Made by a program: the position numbers and the translations under genes. A stretch of DNA of 64,000 bases from Hyphomicrobiales bacterium (GTDB lineage Bacteria > Pseudomonadota > Alphaproteobacteria > Rhizobiales > Xanthobacteraceae): positions 62,001 through 126,000 of the forward strand of contig JACPOA010000035.1 in assembly GCA_016185205.1 (NCBI GenBank). The letters are read 5' to 3'. Shown in pieces: positions 44,383-53,043 of this stretch. How positions within the stretch are numbered: position 1 is the first letter of the stretch; every line of letters begins with the position of its first letter. The notes under the pieces were generated by a model, which was given only the letters and a program-made list of their open reading frames with translations, searched no databases and had not been told where the DNA came from.

Positions 44383-45582
44383 TTAACTACCGCTCCGTTG
44401 CGCAGCTTCATACGCCTGCCTGAAATACGGAACCAGATGCGGTTCGTAGCGATCAAAAATCTTGCGCGGCAGAAACTGGATTGATCTGATGACACCACGA
44501 CAATTAGGAGTTTGGCAACTGCACCCCATTTCCCAGTGCTCATCGGAATCAATCAACGAATAGTCGCATGTCAACTCGTCTCCGGGCTGAATATCGCGTA
44601 GCGCAATGACTGATTGGCCTACGACTACGCAATTCGGACCACACGAGTGGTTGAAGTAATTGAAGGGATAGTCGGGATCGCACCAGAGGTCTTCGTCGAT
44701 CTGATACCAGTTCGGATAGAGAAGGGAATCCTCGCGTGTGCGGAACACATATTTGCGGATCGTTCCTGTGATGTTGCAGACATGGTCGCCCTTCTTGAAG
44801 GCACGGCGGGTGAACAGACCATGTCCAGTATATTTGGTTTCGGCAACATAGAGAAAATCAAGAGACGGACTGGAAGCCCCGTGTGGCATCTGCGGTCGCG
44901 AATGAGCTGTGTTTCGCCGCTGCAGCTTTGTTGCGACGGGAAGGTTTAACGAAAGAATGGCAAGCGAGCCGTGAACCAAGACATTCGATAATGGGTAGAG
45001 GTAGAGAAAGAGATTCCCCTCGACCCCTTCCTCGATGAAGGTCACGAACGCGAGCGTCGCATAGGCAAGCGTCCAAACGATCCAAGGCGCCCAGGATTCG
45101 CGGGTCGGATCGCGCCAGGTCGAAACGACGATCGGCGTGAATGCAGCAATCGTCCCAACGTTCCATAGAACGAGAAAGGCCGGGACGGCGACTGCCATTT
45201 CCGACCGGGACAGGATGCCAACCCGACCTATGGCCCACCACGCGACAAACGCGATGGTTATCGCTACGTCGGCAGCGAAAGAATACAATTCGATGCCGTC
45301 ACGGGGCCAACGCAGCGTCCCGCGCGACCAGCAAGTGCCAGCCACTGCCACGCTCGCGGCCGCGCAGACGACGGGCAAGGCCAGCTCTCGCCAGGATGCA
45401 CCCGCCGCGCTCTCAAGCACTACGATCAGACTGGTGCCATAGGCAAACATGAGCCAGCTTGTCGGATTTGGATCAATCTTTCGCCGCAGAATCAGATGCA
45501 GATAGAACCCATAGCCCACGACCTGAAGGACGGCGGAAGAAACGGCGAGAGCCGATGCGGGCCACCACGACAAAGCCTGCAT
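44383..45582 (-). CDS. Seven-span membrane protein fused to a SET methyltransferase domain
   Basis: A 399-aa protein. Residues 10-215 contain seven hydrophobic segments with an internal repeat: DPNPTSWLMFAYGTSL (38-52) and DPTRESWAPWIVWTLAY (158-174), which recalls PQ-loop/SWEET-type bundles. Residues 243-370 form a SET domain: KYTGHGLFTRRAFKKGD, FNYFNHSCGPN (307-317), LRDIQPGDELTCDYS (catalytic Tyr341) and a post-SET zinc motif CSCQTPNC (354-361). SET enzymes methylate lysines. The domain order puts a lysine methyltransferase on the membrane, presumably the cytosolic face. The start is divergent from the XRE gene and sits 39 bp from the -10 of a promoter like that of the porin. Confidence 0.88.
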   Translation of the reverse strand: MQALSWWPASALAVSSAVLQVVGYGFYLHLILRRKIDPNPTSWLMFAYGTSLIVVLESAAGASWRELALPVVCAAASVAVAGTCWSRGTLRWPRDGIELYSFAADVAITIAFVAWWAIGRVGILSRSEMAVAVPAFLVLWNVGTIAAFTPIVVSTWRDPTRESWAPWIVWTLAYATLAFVTFIEEGVEGNLFLYLYPLSNVLVHGSLAILSLNLPVATKLQRRNTAHSRPQMPHGASSPSLDFLYVAETKYTGHGLFTRRAFKKGDHVCNITGTIRKYVFRTREDSLLYPNWYQIDEDLWCDPDYPFNYFNHSCGPNCVVVGQSVIALRDIQPGDELTCDYSLIDSDEHWEMGCSCQTPNCRGVIRSIQFLPRKIFDRYEPHLVPYFRQAYEAAQRSGS

Positions 45583-45610
45583 CTATTGCCCCGCCCAACG
45601 ATTGAATGCA

Positions 45611-45649
45611 TTAAATTACCACTATAGTGCGTGGCATGATAATTCACAA
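45611..45649 (-). promoter_or_regulatory. Promoter and palindromic operator of the SET operon
   Basis: On the minus strand: TTGTGA (-35, 45649-45644), a 17-bp spacer and TATAGT (-10, 45626-45621), inside CACTATAGTG, a perfect 10-bp palindrome. It matches the porin promoter at 42953-42990 in 28 or so of 32 positions from the spacer on. It lies between the divergent SET and XRE genes, so the same operator may also control the regulator. Confidence 0.65.
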
Positions 45650-45666
45650 CCGCCTTGCATTCGGAT

Positions 45667-45945
45667 ATGGATATCCGAAAGCAGGTGGGGCGCAATTTGC
45701 GGCGGCTGCGTCTGGAGCGCGGCTTGTCACAGGAAGCGCTGGCATTTGAGGCGAATATCGCCCGCAACTACATGAGCGGACTTGAGCGGGGCGTGCGGAA
45801 TCCGACGGTGGTGATTCTCAACCGGTTGGCGCGCGTGCTTAAGGTTTCTATATCGGATATCGTGGCTATCTCTTCGGGACGCGATGCGTCGCCAAAAAAC
45901 TTGCCACGCGGGCGGCATGTAAGACTCATGGGTCGCAAGAGGTAG
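45667..45945 (+). CDS. XRE-family transcriptional regulator
   Basis: A 92-aa protein that is mostly one Cro/C1-type helix-turn-helix: VGRNLRRLRLERGLSQEALA followed by ARNYMSGLERGVRNPTVVIL and LARVLKVSISDIVA. A basic tail (RGRHVRLMGRKR) follows. ATG 45667 gives the usual MDIRKQVG start; a TTG at 45655 is possible. It is divergent from the SET operon with the ACTATAGT palindrome between them, and the same palindrome occurs at the porin promoter, so it is the likely regulator of all three transcripts. Confidence 0.88.
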   Translation: MDIRKQVGRNLRRLRLERGLSQEALAFEANIARNYMSGLERGVRNPTVVILNRLARVLKVSISDIVAISSGRDASPKNLPRGRHVRLMGRKR

Positions 45946-45958
45946 CAGGCGCGACGCG

Positions 45959-46158
45959 CCGCGATGTTCGAGGACCTGGCGCGCAATCTGGCAGCACCGC
46001 ATGCGCTCGGCATGACCACGGTGCTGGTGGTGCCGGCAGGCCAGCGCGAAATCTTTCGCGAGGACTGGGAACTCAGCGGTCGCGACGAGCCGCATGTCGA
46101 TCATATCACCGACGATCTTGCCGGGTTCCTCGGCCAGATCGTCACGCGCCGGGAATGA
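45959..46158 (+). pseudogene. Duplicated 3' end of the HAD nucleotidase gene
   Basis: From GCGATGTTCGAGGACCTGGC on, this matches codons of the nucleotidase at 42653 onward: AAMFEDLARNL, ALGMTTVLVVP, GQREIFREDWELSGRDEPHV. The first 30 bp are identical and the whole is about 90% identical, diverging in the last 15 codons (ending QIVTRRE in place of RIAGLARP). It has no upstream part and is a displaced or substitute 3' end. Its last 17 bp overlap the convergent hupE-like gene. Confidence 0.9.
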
Positions 46159-46780
46159 TCTGCTGCATCAGAACGGCAATCCCGATGCCAGCGATGCCGG
46201 CACCGACCAGCCGCAGCGGCGAAAGATCGGCCGACTTTTTCGCGATCGCCTGCGCAACGCTCATGGCCGCGAGCGCCACCGCGCTCTGGATGACGGCCAG
46301 GCCCAGCAGATAGGCATAAAGCGGCGTCGGTTCGGCGCCGGCGATCGACTCGCCCAGCGCATAGCCGTGCACCAGGCCGACGACGGCGAACAATCCGATT
46401 GCCGCGCCCGCCGGCATCGCCTGCCGGCGCAGCATGGCCGCGCCCAGGACGATCACCGACAGCGCCACCAGGATTTCAGCGCCCGGCACGCTCATGCCCC
46501 GCACATGCGCAGCCACGCCTGCCATCATCGTCAGCACGAAGCCGATGGCGAGCGCCGGCGCTGCCCGGTGCGCGGCGGCAAGGCAGCCGACCGCCACCAC
46601 CGCGGCAAAATGGTCCAGTCCGATGATTGGATGGCCAAGTCCTGACAAGAAACCGTCGCCGAAAGTTGCCGGAATCCGTCCGCCCATCACGTGATGGGCG
46701 AAGGCCGGCTCGGCCAGAAAAGCGAGAGCTATAAAAGCGAGAGCTATAAATGCAGCAAGTCCGATTGTTTTTGCGGTCAT
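46142..46780 (-). CDS. HupE/UreJ-family membrane protein
   Basis: A 212-aa protein with a signal peptide whose hydrophobic core contains a duplicated FIALA unit, then [20 protein letters not shown] and [17 protein letters not shown], the HupE/UreJ signature with His and Asp that may bind metal. About six membrane segments follow ([15 protein letters not shown] in the second half). HupE/UreJ proteins are secondary nickel or cobalt permeases. No hydrogenase or urease gene is nearby. ATG 46780 gives [11 protein letters not shown]. Confidence 0.9.
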   Translation of the reverse strand: MTAKTIGLAAFIALAFIALAFLAEPAFAHHVMGGRIPATFGDGFLSGLGHPIIGLDHFAAVVAVGCLAAAHRAAPALAIGFVLTMMAGVAAHVRGMSVPGAEILVALSVIVLGAAMLRRQAMPAGAAIGLFAVVGLVHGYALGESIAGAEPTPLYAYLLGLAVIQSAVALAAMSVAQAIAKKSADLSPLRLVGAGIAGIGIAVLMQQIIPGA

Positions 46781-46884
46781 GGAAAAGCGCCTCCCTTGCC
46801 GCACAGCTTAGCGGCTCCGCTCGGCTTGACAACCTTTGTCCCGAACCCGACAACCCGCAGCCGACAGGAATTGCGGGACCGTCC

Positions 46885-47715
46885 ATGCCAAACGACAGAC
46901 TTGCCAAGATCATCGACGAGGCCTTCGAGAGCCGCGACAAAATCGGGCCGAAGACCAAAGGCGCCGTGCGCAAGGCCGTCGACAGCGCGCTTGAGCTGCT
47001 CGACACCGGCCAAGCGCGCGTCGCCGAGCGGCAGCCGAGCGGCGCCTGGCAGGTCAACCAATGGCTGAAAAAGGCCGTGCTGCTGTCGTTCCGGCTCAAC
47101 GACATGAGCGTTATTACGGGCGCGCCCGGCAAGGCGGTGTGGTGGGACAAGGTCGATTCCAAGTTCAAGGGCTGGAACGCCGCGAAGTTCAAAAAGGCCG
47201 GCTTCCGTGCCGTGCCCGGCTGCGTGGTGCGTCGCTCGGCCTATATCGCGCCCGGCGTGGTGCTGATGCCGTCCTTCGTCAATCTCGGCGCCTATGTCGA
47301 CAGCGGCAGCATGATCGACACCTGGGCGACGGTCGGCAGCTGCGCGCAGATCGGCAAGAACTGCCACATCTCCGGCGGCGCCGGCATCGGCGGCGTGCTC
47401 GAACCGCTGCAGGCCGGCCCGGTGATCATCGAGGACAATTGCTTCGTCGGCGCCCGCTCGGAAGTGGCCGAGGGCGTGATCCTGCGCACCGGCTCGGTGC
47501 TGTCGATGGGCGTGTTCCTCGGCGCCTCGACCAAGATCGTCGATCGCGAAAGCGGCAAAATGCTGCAAGGCGAAGTGCCGCCCTATTCGGTGGTCGTGCC
47601 CGGCACGCTGCCCGGCAAGAACGGCGGTCCCGGGCTTTACTGCGCGGTGATCGTCAAGCGCGTGGACGAGCGCACGCGTTCGAAGACTAGCATCAACGAA
47701 TTGCTGAGGGATTGA
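46885..47715 (+). CDS. dapD: Tetrahydrodipicolinate N-succinyltransferase
   Basis: A 276-aa enzyme of lysine/diaminopimelate synthesis that succinylates tetrahydrodipicolinate. The N-terminal helical domain is followed by a left-handed beta-helix with hexapeptide repeats ([55 protein letters not shown]). ATG 46885 ([14 protein letters not shown]) is chosen from the family start; the frame is open for 45 more codons upstream. It is followed by a DUF1902 gene and dapE. Confidence 0.97.
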   Translation: MPNDRLAKIIDEAFESRDKIGPKTKGAVRKAVDSALELLDTGQARVAERQPSGAWQVNQWLKKAVLLSFRLNDMSVITGAPGKAVWWDKVDSKFKGWNAAKFKKAGFRAVPGCVVRRSAYIAPGVVLMPSFVNLGAYVDSGSMIDTWATVGSCAQIGKNCHISGGAGIGGVLEPLQAGPVIIEDNCFVGARSEVAEGVILRTGSVLSMGVFLGASTKIVDRESGKMLQGEVPPYSVVVPGTLPGKNGGPGLYCAVIVKRVDERTRSKTSINELLRD

Positions 47716-47728
47716 TCGGCATTGCGCC

Positions 47729-47899
47729 ATGAGCCCAGATATTTCGATCCAAGCGTTTTGGGATGACGAGGCCAAAGTCTGGGTTGCGACAAGTCGCGAC
47801 GTTCCCGGTCTCGTCATCGAAGCCGATACTTGGTCGTCAGTCATCAAGGAAATTGAACTGGTGCTTCCAGACCTCTTAGAACTGTCAGGCCAAATTTAA
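47729..47899 (+). CDS. DUF1902 small protein
   Basis: A 56-aa protein, [18 protein letters not shown] then [20 protein letters not shown], matching the short DUF1902/HicB-like beta-beta-alpha fold in which an antitoxin-like surface is formed. No HicA toxin is adjacent. It starts 13 nt after dapD and its TAA overlaps the dapE ATG, so it is translated within the dap operon. Function unknown. Confidence 0.8.
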   Translation: MSPDISIQAFWDDEAKVWVATSRDVPGLVIEADTWSSVIKEIELVLPDLLELSGQI

Positions 47900-49056
47900 T
47901 GTCCGCCGATCCCCTCGCCATCGCCCGCGATCTGCTGCGCTGCCGCTCCGTCACACCGGATGAAGGCGGCGCGCTCAACTATCTCGAAGGCGCGCTCAAG
48001 GCCGCCGGCTTCACCGTGCACCGCATGACCTTCAAGGAACCGGGCGCCGACAACGTGGAGAATCTCTACGCCCGCATCGGCACCGCCGCGCCCAATCTGG
48101 TGTTCGCCGGACATACCGACGTGGTGCCGCCGGGCGACGAGACGGCGTGGAAGCATCCGCCGTTCGCCGGCACGGTCGCCGGCAGCCTGCTCTATGGCCG
48201 CGGCGCGGTCGACATGAAGGGCGGCATCGCCTGCGCGCTCGCCGCCGTGCTCGATCATCTCGCGGCGAATGGCGGCAAACCGAAGGGCTCGATCTCGTTC
48301 CTGATCACCGGTGACGAGGAAGGCATCGCGGTCAACGGCACACCCAAGCTGTTGAAGTGGGCGGCCGAGCGCGGCGAGAAATTCGACCACTGCATCCTGG
48401 GCGAACCGAGCAACCAGGAAGAGCTCGGCGACACCATCAAGATCGGCCGGCGCGGCTCGCTCAACGGCCATCTGATCGTGACCGGCCGGCAGGGCCATGT
48501 CGCCTATCCGCTGCGCGCCGACAATCCGATCCGCGGACTGGTGACGATTATATCGGCGTTGCAGGCCGAGCCGCTCGACCAGGGCAGCGCGCAATTCGCC
48601 GCCTCGCATCTGGAATTCACCTCGCTCGATGTCGGCAACAAGACCGTCAACCTCATACCGGGCGAGGCGCGCGCGCGTTTCAACATCCGCTTCAACGATT
48701 GCCATACGCTCGACTCGCTGAAAGCGCTGATCGAGCAGCGCGCCGCCAAAGCGGCTGGCGACAACATCAAGTTCGCGTTCAAATGGGAGCCGTCGAATGC
48801 CGGCGTGTTCGTCACGCAGCCCGGTCCGTTCACCGAACTGGTGGCGAAGGCCGTTACCGACGTCACCGGCCGCAAGCCGGAACTCTCCACCACCGGCGGC
48901 ACCTCGGATGCGCGCTTCATCACCGCGTTTTGTCCGGTGGTGGAATTCGGCCTGGTCGGACAAACCATGCATACGACCGACGAGCGCGTGCCGATCGCCG
49001 ACCTGCGCGCGCTGACCACGATCTATCGGAAAATTTTGGATCGGTATTTTGGCTGA
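47899..49056 (+). CDS. dapE: Succinyl-diaminopimelate desuccinylase
   Basis: A 385-aa M20 metallopeptidase-fold enzyme that releases LL-diaminopimelate. Zinc ligands are visible in [13 protein letters not shown] (His), [12 protein letters not shown] (bridging Asp), [11 protein letters not shown] (catalytic Glu and ligand Glu), and the late His in [11 protein letters not shown]. The dimerisation domain lies at about residues 180-295. The start overlaps the DUF1902 stop by one base (TAATG). Together with dapD it covers two steps of the succinylase route. Confidence 0.97.
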   Translation: MSADPLAIARDLLRCRSVTPDEGGALNYLEGALKAAGFTVHRMTFKEPGADNVENLYARIGTAAPNLVFAGHTDVVPPGDETAWKHPPFAGTVAGSLLYGRGAVDMKGGIACALAAVLDHLAANGGKPKGSISFLITGDEEGIAVNGTPKLLKWAAERGEKFDHCILGEPSNQEELGDTIKIGRRGSLNGHLIVTGRQGHVAYPLRADNPIRGLVTIISALQAEPLDQGSAQFAASHLEFTSLDVGNKTVNLIPGEARARFNIRFNDCHTLDSLKALIEQRAAKAAGDNIKFAFKWEPSNAGVFVTQPGPFTELVAKAVTDVTGRKPELSTTGGTSDARFITAFCPVVEFGLVGQTMHTTDERVPIADLRALTTIYRKILDRYFG

Positions 49057-49060
49057 CCTG

Positions 49061-49161
49061 TCATTCCGGGACGCGCCGAAGGCGCGGACCCGGAATCCAG
49101 AGAGCCATCACACGCGTCTCTGGATTCCAGGTTCGCTCGCTTTGCTCGCGCCCCGGAATGA
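49061..49161. repeat. REP-type palindrome (TCATTCCGGG ends)
   Basis: Outer arms TCATTCCGGG (49061-49070) and CCCGGAATGA (49152-49161) enclose inner arms GGAATCCAGAGA (49092-49103) and TCTCTGGATTCC (49117-49128). This is the commonest class of intergenic palindrome in Bradyrhizobium relatives. The rest of the gap up to 49312 shows nothing recognisable. Confidence 0.85.
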
Positions 49162-49312
49162 CGAGTAGCCATGCGTCATCGGCCCTGCTGTTGACGGCGC
49201 GGGCCACGCCTGCGACGCCCTCTGCGAACAAGGCGCGACTATTGTAAGTGCGTTTTGGCGAGCGAGGATAAGTTTTTTATGGCCCTAGAATCGATTGGCT
49301 TTTTCGCCACCT

Positions 49313-50050
49313 TCAATAATCCACCCGCATCAGATACAGGCCGTCCGGCGGCGCCACCTGGCCGCAGCGGGCGCGGTCGCGCGCGGCCAGCGCCTGGCTG
49401 AGATCGTCGGCGTTCCATTTGCCCTCGCCCACCGCAACCAGCGAGCCGACCATGGAGCGCACCTGGTTGTGCAGGAACGAGCGCGCGCAGGCGAGCACGA
49501 TCACCTCCTCGCCGTGACGCTCGACGTCCAACCGGTCGAGCGTCTTCACCGGAGAAGCGGCCTGGCACTCGGTGGAGCGGAAGGTGGTGAAGTCGTGCTT
49601 GCCCACCAGAAGCTGCGCGGCTTCGTGCATGGCCATCCCATCAAGCGGGCGCGGCACGCGCCAGGCGTGGCGCAGATCGAGCGTGAGATCGGCGCGGCGG
49701 TTGAGGATACGGTAGCGGTAATGGCGCTGGCGCGCCGAGGTGCGCGCGTTGAAGTCGTCGGCCACCCGCTCGGCCGCCAGCACGGCGACCGGATGCGGGC
49801 GCAGGTGGGCATTGAGCGCGTCGCGCACGGTATCGGTTTGCCACTCGCGCGCCAGATCGACATGCGCCACCTGGGCGCGGGCATGCACGCCGGCATCGGT
49901 GCGCCCGGCCCCCTGCACCAGGGTTTTCTCGCCGGTGAGCGCTTCGACCGCCGCGGTCAGCACGCCCTGCACGGTCACCTGGTCGGCCTGGATCTGCCAG
50001 CCGGCAAAGGGCGTGCCGTCGTATTCGATGGTCAGCTTGTAGCGCGGCAC
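49313..50050 (-). CDS. truA: tRNA pseudouridine synthase A
   Basis: A 245-aa enzyme that makes pseudouridine at positions 38-40 of tRNA anticodon stems. The N-terminus [18 protein letters not shown], the catalytic Asp in [13 protein letters not shown] (about residue 52) and [16 protein letters not shown] are typical. It lies downstream of fmt in many alphaproteobacteria; here the pyridoxamine-oxidase-like gene lies between them. Confidence 0.96.
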   Translation of the reverse strand: MPRYKLTIEYDGTPFAGWQIQADQVTVQGVLTAAVEALTGEKTLVQGAGRTDAGVHARAQVAHVDLAREWQTDTVRDALNAHLRPHPVAVLAAERVADDFNARTSARQRHYRYRILNRRADLTLDLRHAWRVPRPLDGMAMHEAAQLLVGKHDFTTFRSTECQAASPVKTLDRLDVERHGEEVIVLACARSFLHNQVRSMVGSLVAVGEGKWNADDLSQALAARDRARCGQVAPPDGLYLMRVDY

Positions 50051-50132
50051 GATTGATTCACCTCAAATCCGCCGGCCGGCGGGTTCTCTATAAATAGCCG
50101 ATAAACCAAGGGACTTGGCCAAGGACTTGCCT

Positions 50133-50645
50133 ATGAAGCGTGAATTCAAGCGGCAAATCGTCGATTTGCTGAACGAGCATCGTATCATGACGATCGCCAC
50201 CAACCGGGAGGATGGCTGGCCGCAGGCGACCGTGGTCAGCTATGGCAATGACGGGCTGGTCATCTATTGCCTGATTTCCCGCGATAGCCAGAAATACGCC
50301 AATATCAAGCGCGATCCGCGGGTGTCGCTGGCTATCGCCAAGGACTATCCGCAGCCGCTGCAGATCAAGGGCCTGTCGATCGCCGCGACCGTCTCCGAGG
50401 TGACCGACAAAGGCGAGATCGAGCACGCCGCCGAGATCATCCTGCACCGCTATCCCGAACATCGGGTGATGCCGCGCCCCGACCCGCAAGCGGTACCGAC
50501 GCTACGGCTGACGCCCGAGATCGTCTCCATCCTCAACTATTCGAAGGGCTTCGGGCACAGCGACCTCGTACGCGTCGGCGACGACGACCTGGCCGAATTC
50601 ATCGAAGCGCGCCGTCATCATTGGGCGGGATTCCACGCGGCCTAA
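50133..50645 (+). CDS. Pyridoxamine 5'-phosphate oxidase-family protein
   Basis: A 170-aa split-barrel flavin-binding protein. LLNEHRIMTIATNREDGWPQ followed by TVVSYGNDGLVIYCLISRDS and KYANIKRDPRVSLAI is the FMN-binding part of the PNPOx-like superfamily. It lacks the C-terminal dimerisation domain of true PdxH, so it is not a pyridoxine enzyme; heme, F420 or FMN binding are possible. ATG 50133 is preferred to TTG 50115. Confidence 0.85.
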   Translation: MKREFKRQIVDLLNEHRIMTIATNREDGWPQATVVSYGNDGLVIYCLISRDSQKYANIKRDPRVSLAIAKDYPQPLQIKGLSIAATVSEVTDKGEIEHAAEIILHRYPEHRVMPRPDPQAVPTLRLTPEIVSILNYSKGFGHSDLVRVGDDDLAEFIEARRHHWAGFHAA

Positions 50646-50648
50646 AGC

Positions 50649-51569
50649 TTATTGAACCTGTGCACCGGCCTTGATCGGCGTTCCGCGCAGGAAGTCTTCC
50701 GCCGCCATCGGCTGCTTGCCGGCACGCTGCACTTGCATGAGCCGCACCGCGCCGTCGCCGCAGGCGACGGTCAGGCGGTCGTCGAGCACGCGGCCGGGCG
50801 CGCCGCTGTCCGTGGCCAGTATAGAGCGCAGCGCCTTGACCCGCACGCCGCCGAGCTCGAACCAGGCGCCGGGAAACGGCGACAGGCCGCGGATGTGGTC
50901 GTGTACCTGGCGCGCCGGCTTCGACCAATCGATCCGCGTTTCCTCCTTGGAAATCTTGGCGGCATAGCTGACGCCGGCATCCGGCTGCGGCGTGAAAGTG
51001 AGCGAGCCGCGCTCGAGCGCCGCCAAGGCGCGCGGCATCAGATCGGCGCCGAGCCGCGCCAGCACGTCGTGCAGGTCGCCCGCCGTCATGTCGGCGCCTA
51101 TCGCCACGCGCTCGGCCATCGCCATAGCGCCAGTATCGAGGCCTTCGTCCATCCGCATGATGGTGACGCCGCTGGTCGCATCGCCGGCTATGATGGCGCG
51201 GTTGATCGGCGCCGCGCCGCGCCAGCGCGGCAGCAGCGAGGCGTGCACGTTGAAGCAGCCGAGCTTTGGCGCCTCTAGGATCGGCTTCGGCAGGATCAGG
51301 CCATAGGCCACCACCACCGCGGCATCGGCATTGTGCGCGCGGAAGGCGGCTTGCGTCTCCTCGCTCTTGAGCGACGCCGGCGTTGCGACCTTCAGTCCGA
51401 GGCGGCGCGCCTCGCGCTCGACCGGTGTACCCTGCACATCCATGCCGCGGCCGGCGGGCTTGGGCGCGCGCGTATAGACGGCCGCGATCTCGTGCCCGGC
51501 GTTCGCGAGCGCGATGAGCGTCGGCACCGCGAAATCGGGCGTGCCCATGAAGATCAGGTGGAGGGGCAT
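50649..51569 (-). CDS. fmt: Methionyl-tRNA formyltransferase
   Basis: A 306-aa enzyme that formylates initiator Met-tRNA. N-terminal Rossmann-like domain starting [20 protein letters not shown], catalytic Asn/His region [20 protein letters not shown], catalytic Asp in TGAMAMAER-type loop, and C-terminal OB domain from about residue 205. Peptide deformylase is encoded nearby on the same strand, with the inserted toxin-antitoxin pair between them. Confidence 0.97.
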   Translation of the reverse strand: MPLHLIFMGTPDFAVPTLIALANAGHEIAAVYTRAPKPAGRGMDVQGTPVEREARRLGLKVATPASLKSEETQAAFRAHNADAAVVVAYGLILPKPILEAPKLGCFNVHASLLPRWRGAAPINRAIIAGDATSGVTIMRMDEGLDTGAMAMAERVAIGADMTAGDLHDVLARLGADLMPRALAALERGSLTFTPQPDAGVSYAAKISKEETRIDWSKPARQVHDHIRGLSPFPGAWFELGGVRVKALRSILATDSGAPGRVLDDRLTVACGDGAVRLMQVQRAGKQPMAAEDFLRGTPIKAGAQVQ

Positions 51570-51584
51570 GGCGATGAGTGTCTC

Positions 51585-52016
51585 TCAACGTTCGATCGGT
51601 AGTTCGAACGGATTGATCAAATCAAGGTCGAGATCGGCGAAGTCGTTCGTGTCGCGCGTTGCCAGCATCAGGCCGTGAGTCAACGCAATTGCCGCAATCA
51701 TAGCATCCACTGGCTCCATCCGCTTGCCGGACCGTTCTCGACGTGCTCCCACACGGCCAAAGACGGATGCGGCAGCGACGTCGAAAGAAAGAATTCGATC
51801 CTTGAAGCCGTCGACTTCAACCTGATTAATCAGTGCATTCAAAAACTCTTTACGCCGTCCCGGTGGTAGTCGGTCAGCGCCAAAGTGCAATTCTGCAAGT
51901 ACCGGGGTGCAAATAAAGAGTGAAGCTTCGTCTTGCGCATCCAACCAACTGCGCACGGTCCGGCTCGGTTGCGGTCGCCATAATTCCGAGACCACGTTTG
52001 TGTCGAGTAGGATCAA
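51585..52016 (-). CDS. PIN-domain toxin (FitB/VapC-like)
   Basis: A 143-aa PIN ribonuclease: Asp5 in MILLDTNVVSELWRP, Glu in VLAELHFGADRLP, Asp in MEPVDAMIAAIAL and Asp in TRDTNDFADLDL, the complete acidic set. LLDTNVVSELxRP is characteristic of the FitB group. It overlaps its antitoxin by 4 nt. The pair is inserted between the fmt and def genes, which are usually adjacent. Confidence 0.92.
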   Translation of the reverse strand: MILLDTNVVSELWRPQPSRTVRSWLDAQDEASLFICTPVLAELHFGADRLPPGRRKEFLNALINQVEVDGFKDRILSFDVAAASVFGRVGARRERSGKRMEPVDAMIAAIALTHGLMLATRDTNDFADLDLDLINPFELPIER

Positions 52017-52258
52017 TCGAATTCAGGGGGCTTGGGAAAATCACCGCGATATTCAAATATAAAATCGTCGCCTCGATACTCGGCCGGCAATAGATTGAAA
52101 AGCCAAGTTCCCATCTTCTTCGGCGGCTGCGGTCCCCTCATGGCGTCGTCGAGCAACGTCTTCGCTTCCTCGGATAGGCTGCGGCCATGCTCGCGCGCGC
52201 GCTTCTCCAATGCGCGCTTGAGTTTGGGGTCGATCTTGCGGATCAGTAGGTCAGTCAT
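52013..52258 (-). CDS. FitA-like ribbon-helix-helix antitoxin
   Basis: An 81-aa protein. The N-terminus MTDLLIRKIDPKLKRALEKR, then EHGRSLSEEAKTLLDDAM, is the Arc/MetJ-type ribbon-helix-helix of FitA antitoxins; the C-terminal part, which would wrap the toxin, is rich in Pro and aromatic residues (WLFNLLPAEYRGDDFIFEYRG). ATG 52258 gives the family start. Two TGATATCA palindromes lie 16-32 bp upstream as likely operator. Confidence 0.88.
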   Translation of the reverse strand: MTDLLIRKIDPKLKRALEKRAREHGRSLSEEAKTLLDDAMRGPQPPKKMGTWLFNLLPAEYRGDDFIFEYRGDFPKPPEFD

Positions 52259-52273
52259 GATAGATGCCAAATT

Positions 52274-52290
52274 TGATATCACTGATATCA
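52274..52290. promoter_or_regulatory. Double TGATATCA operator of the toxin-antitoxin pair
   Basis: TGATATCA occurs at 52274-52281 and 52283-52290, each a perfect palindrome, separated by one base. FitA-type repressors bind palindromes in their own promoter, so this is the probable autoregulatory site. Confidence 0.6.
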
Positions 52291-52357
52291 TATGGCGGAC
52301 CATTGGTCAACGAAACAAATAATTATTATTGATCAATGGCTTAAAGTCTATACGACC

Positions 52358-52918
52358 TCACCCAATATGATGCGACGGCTCTTTGTCCTCGGACAGCGGC
52401 TTGGCGGGCTCGCCCTTCTTCGCCGCCTTCTTGAATTTCTTCATCACCATGTCGCGCTTGAGCTTGGAGATGTAGTCGATGAACAGCACGCCGTTGGTGT
52501 GGTCGATCTCGTGCTGCAGGCAGGTGGCGAGCAGGCCGGAAGCCTCGATCTCCTGTGGCTTGCCATCGAGGTCGAGATATTTAACCTTCACCGCCGAAGA
52601 CCGCTCGACCTCCTCGTAATATTCGGGGATCGACAGGCAGCCTTCCTCATACGTGGACTTTTCGGCCGAGATCCCGATCACTTCCGGATTGATGAAGACC
52701 AGCGGCTGCGGCGGGTCGTCCTTCTTGGCCAGATCCATGGTAACCACGCGCTGTGCCACGCCGATCTGGATGGCGGCGAGCCCGATGCCGGGCGCTGCAT
52801 ACATGGTCTCGAACATATCCTCGACCAGCTTGCGCAGCGGCTTGTCGATCGCCTTCACCGGCTCGGATTTCAGCCGCAGCCGCTTGTCGGGGATGATGAT
52901 GATGTCGCGGATCGCCAT
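52358..52918 (-). CDS. def: Peptide deformylase
   Basis: A 186-aa metalloenzyme that removes formyl groups from nascent proteins. All three motifs are intact: [17 protein letters not shown] (metal Cys) and QHEIDHTNG (two metal His and catalytic Glu). The C-terminus has a Lys-rich extension. ATG 52918 ([11 protein letters not shown]) is preferred; ATG 52927 adds three residues. Confidence 0.97.
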   Translation of the reverse strand: MAIRDIIIIPDKRLRLKSEPVKAIDKPLRKLVEDMFETMYAAPGIGLAAIQIGVAQRVVTMDLAKKDDPPQPLVFINPEVIGISAEKSTYEEGCLSIPEYYEEVERSSAVKVKYLDLDGKPQEIEASGLLATCLQHEIDHTNGVLFIDYISKLKRDMVMKKFKKAAKKGEPAKPLSEDKEPSHHIG

Positions 52919-53043
52919 GGCGGCCATGTAAGGGCAAGGCGCGGCGCGGTCAATGCGTGGCTTTCCGCTTGAGCCACCGGCGTTATCGCCCTACCGTTCG
53001 CCCTTCGTTCGCTCCACTTACCGAATCACGCTAGAAGCAGCGC

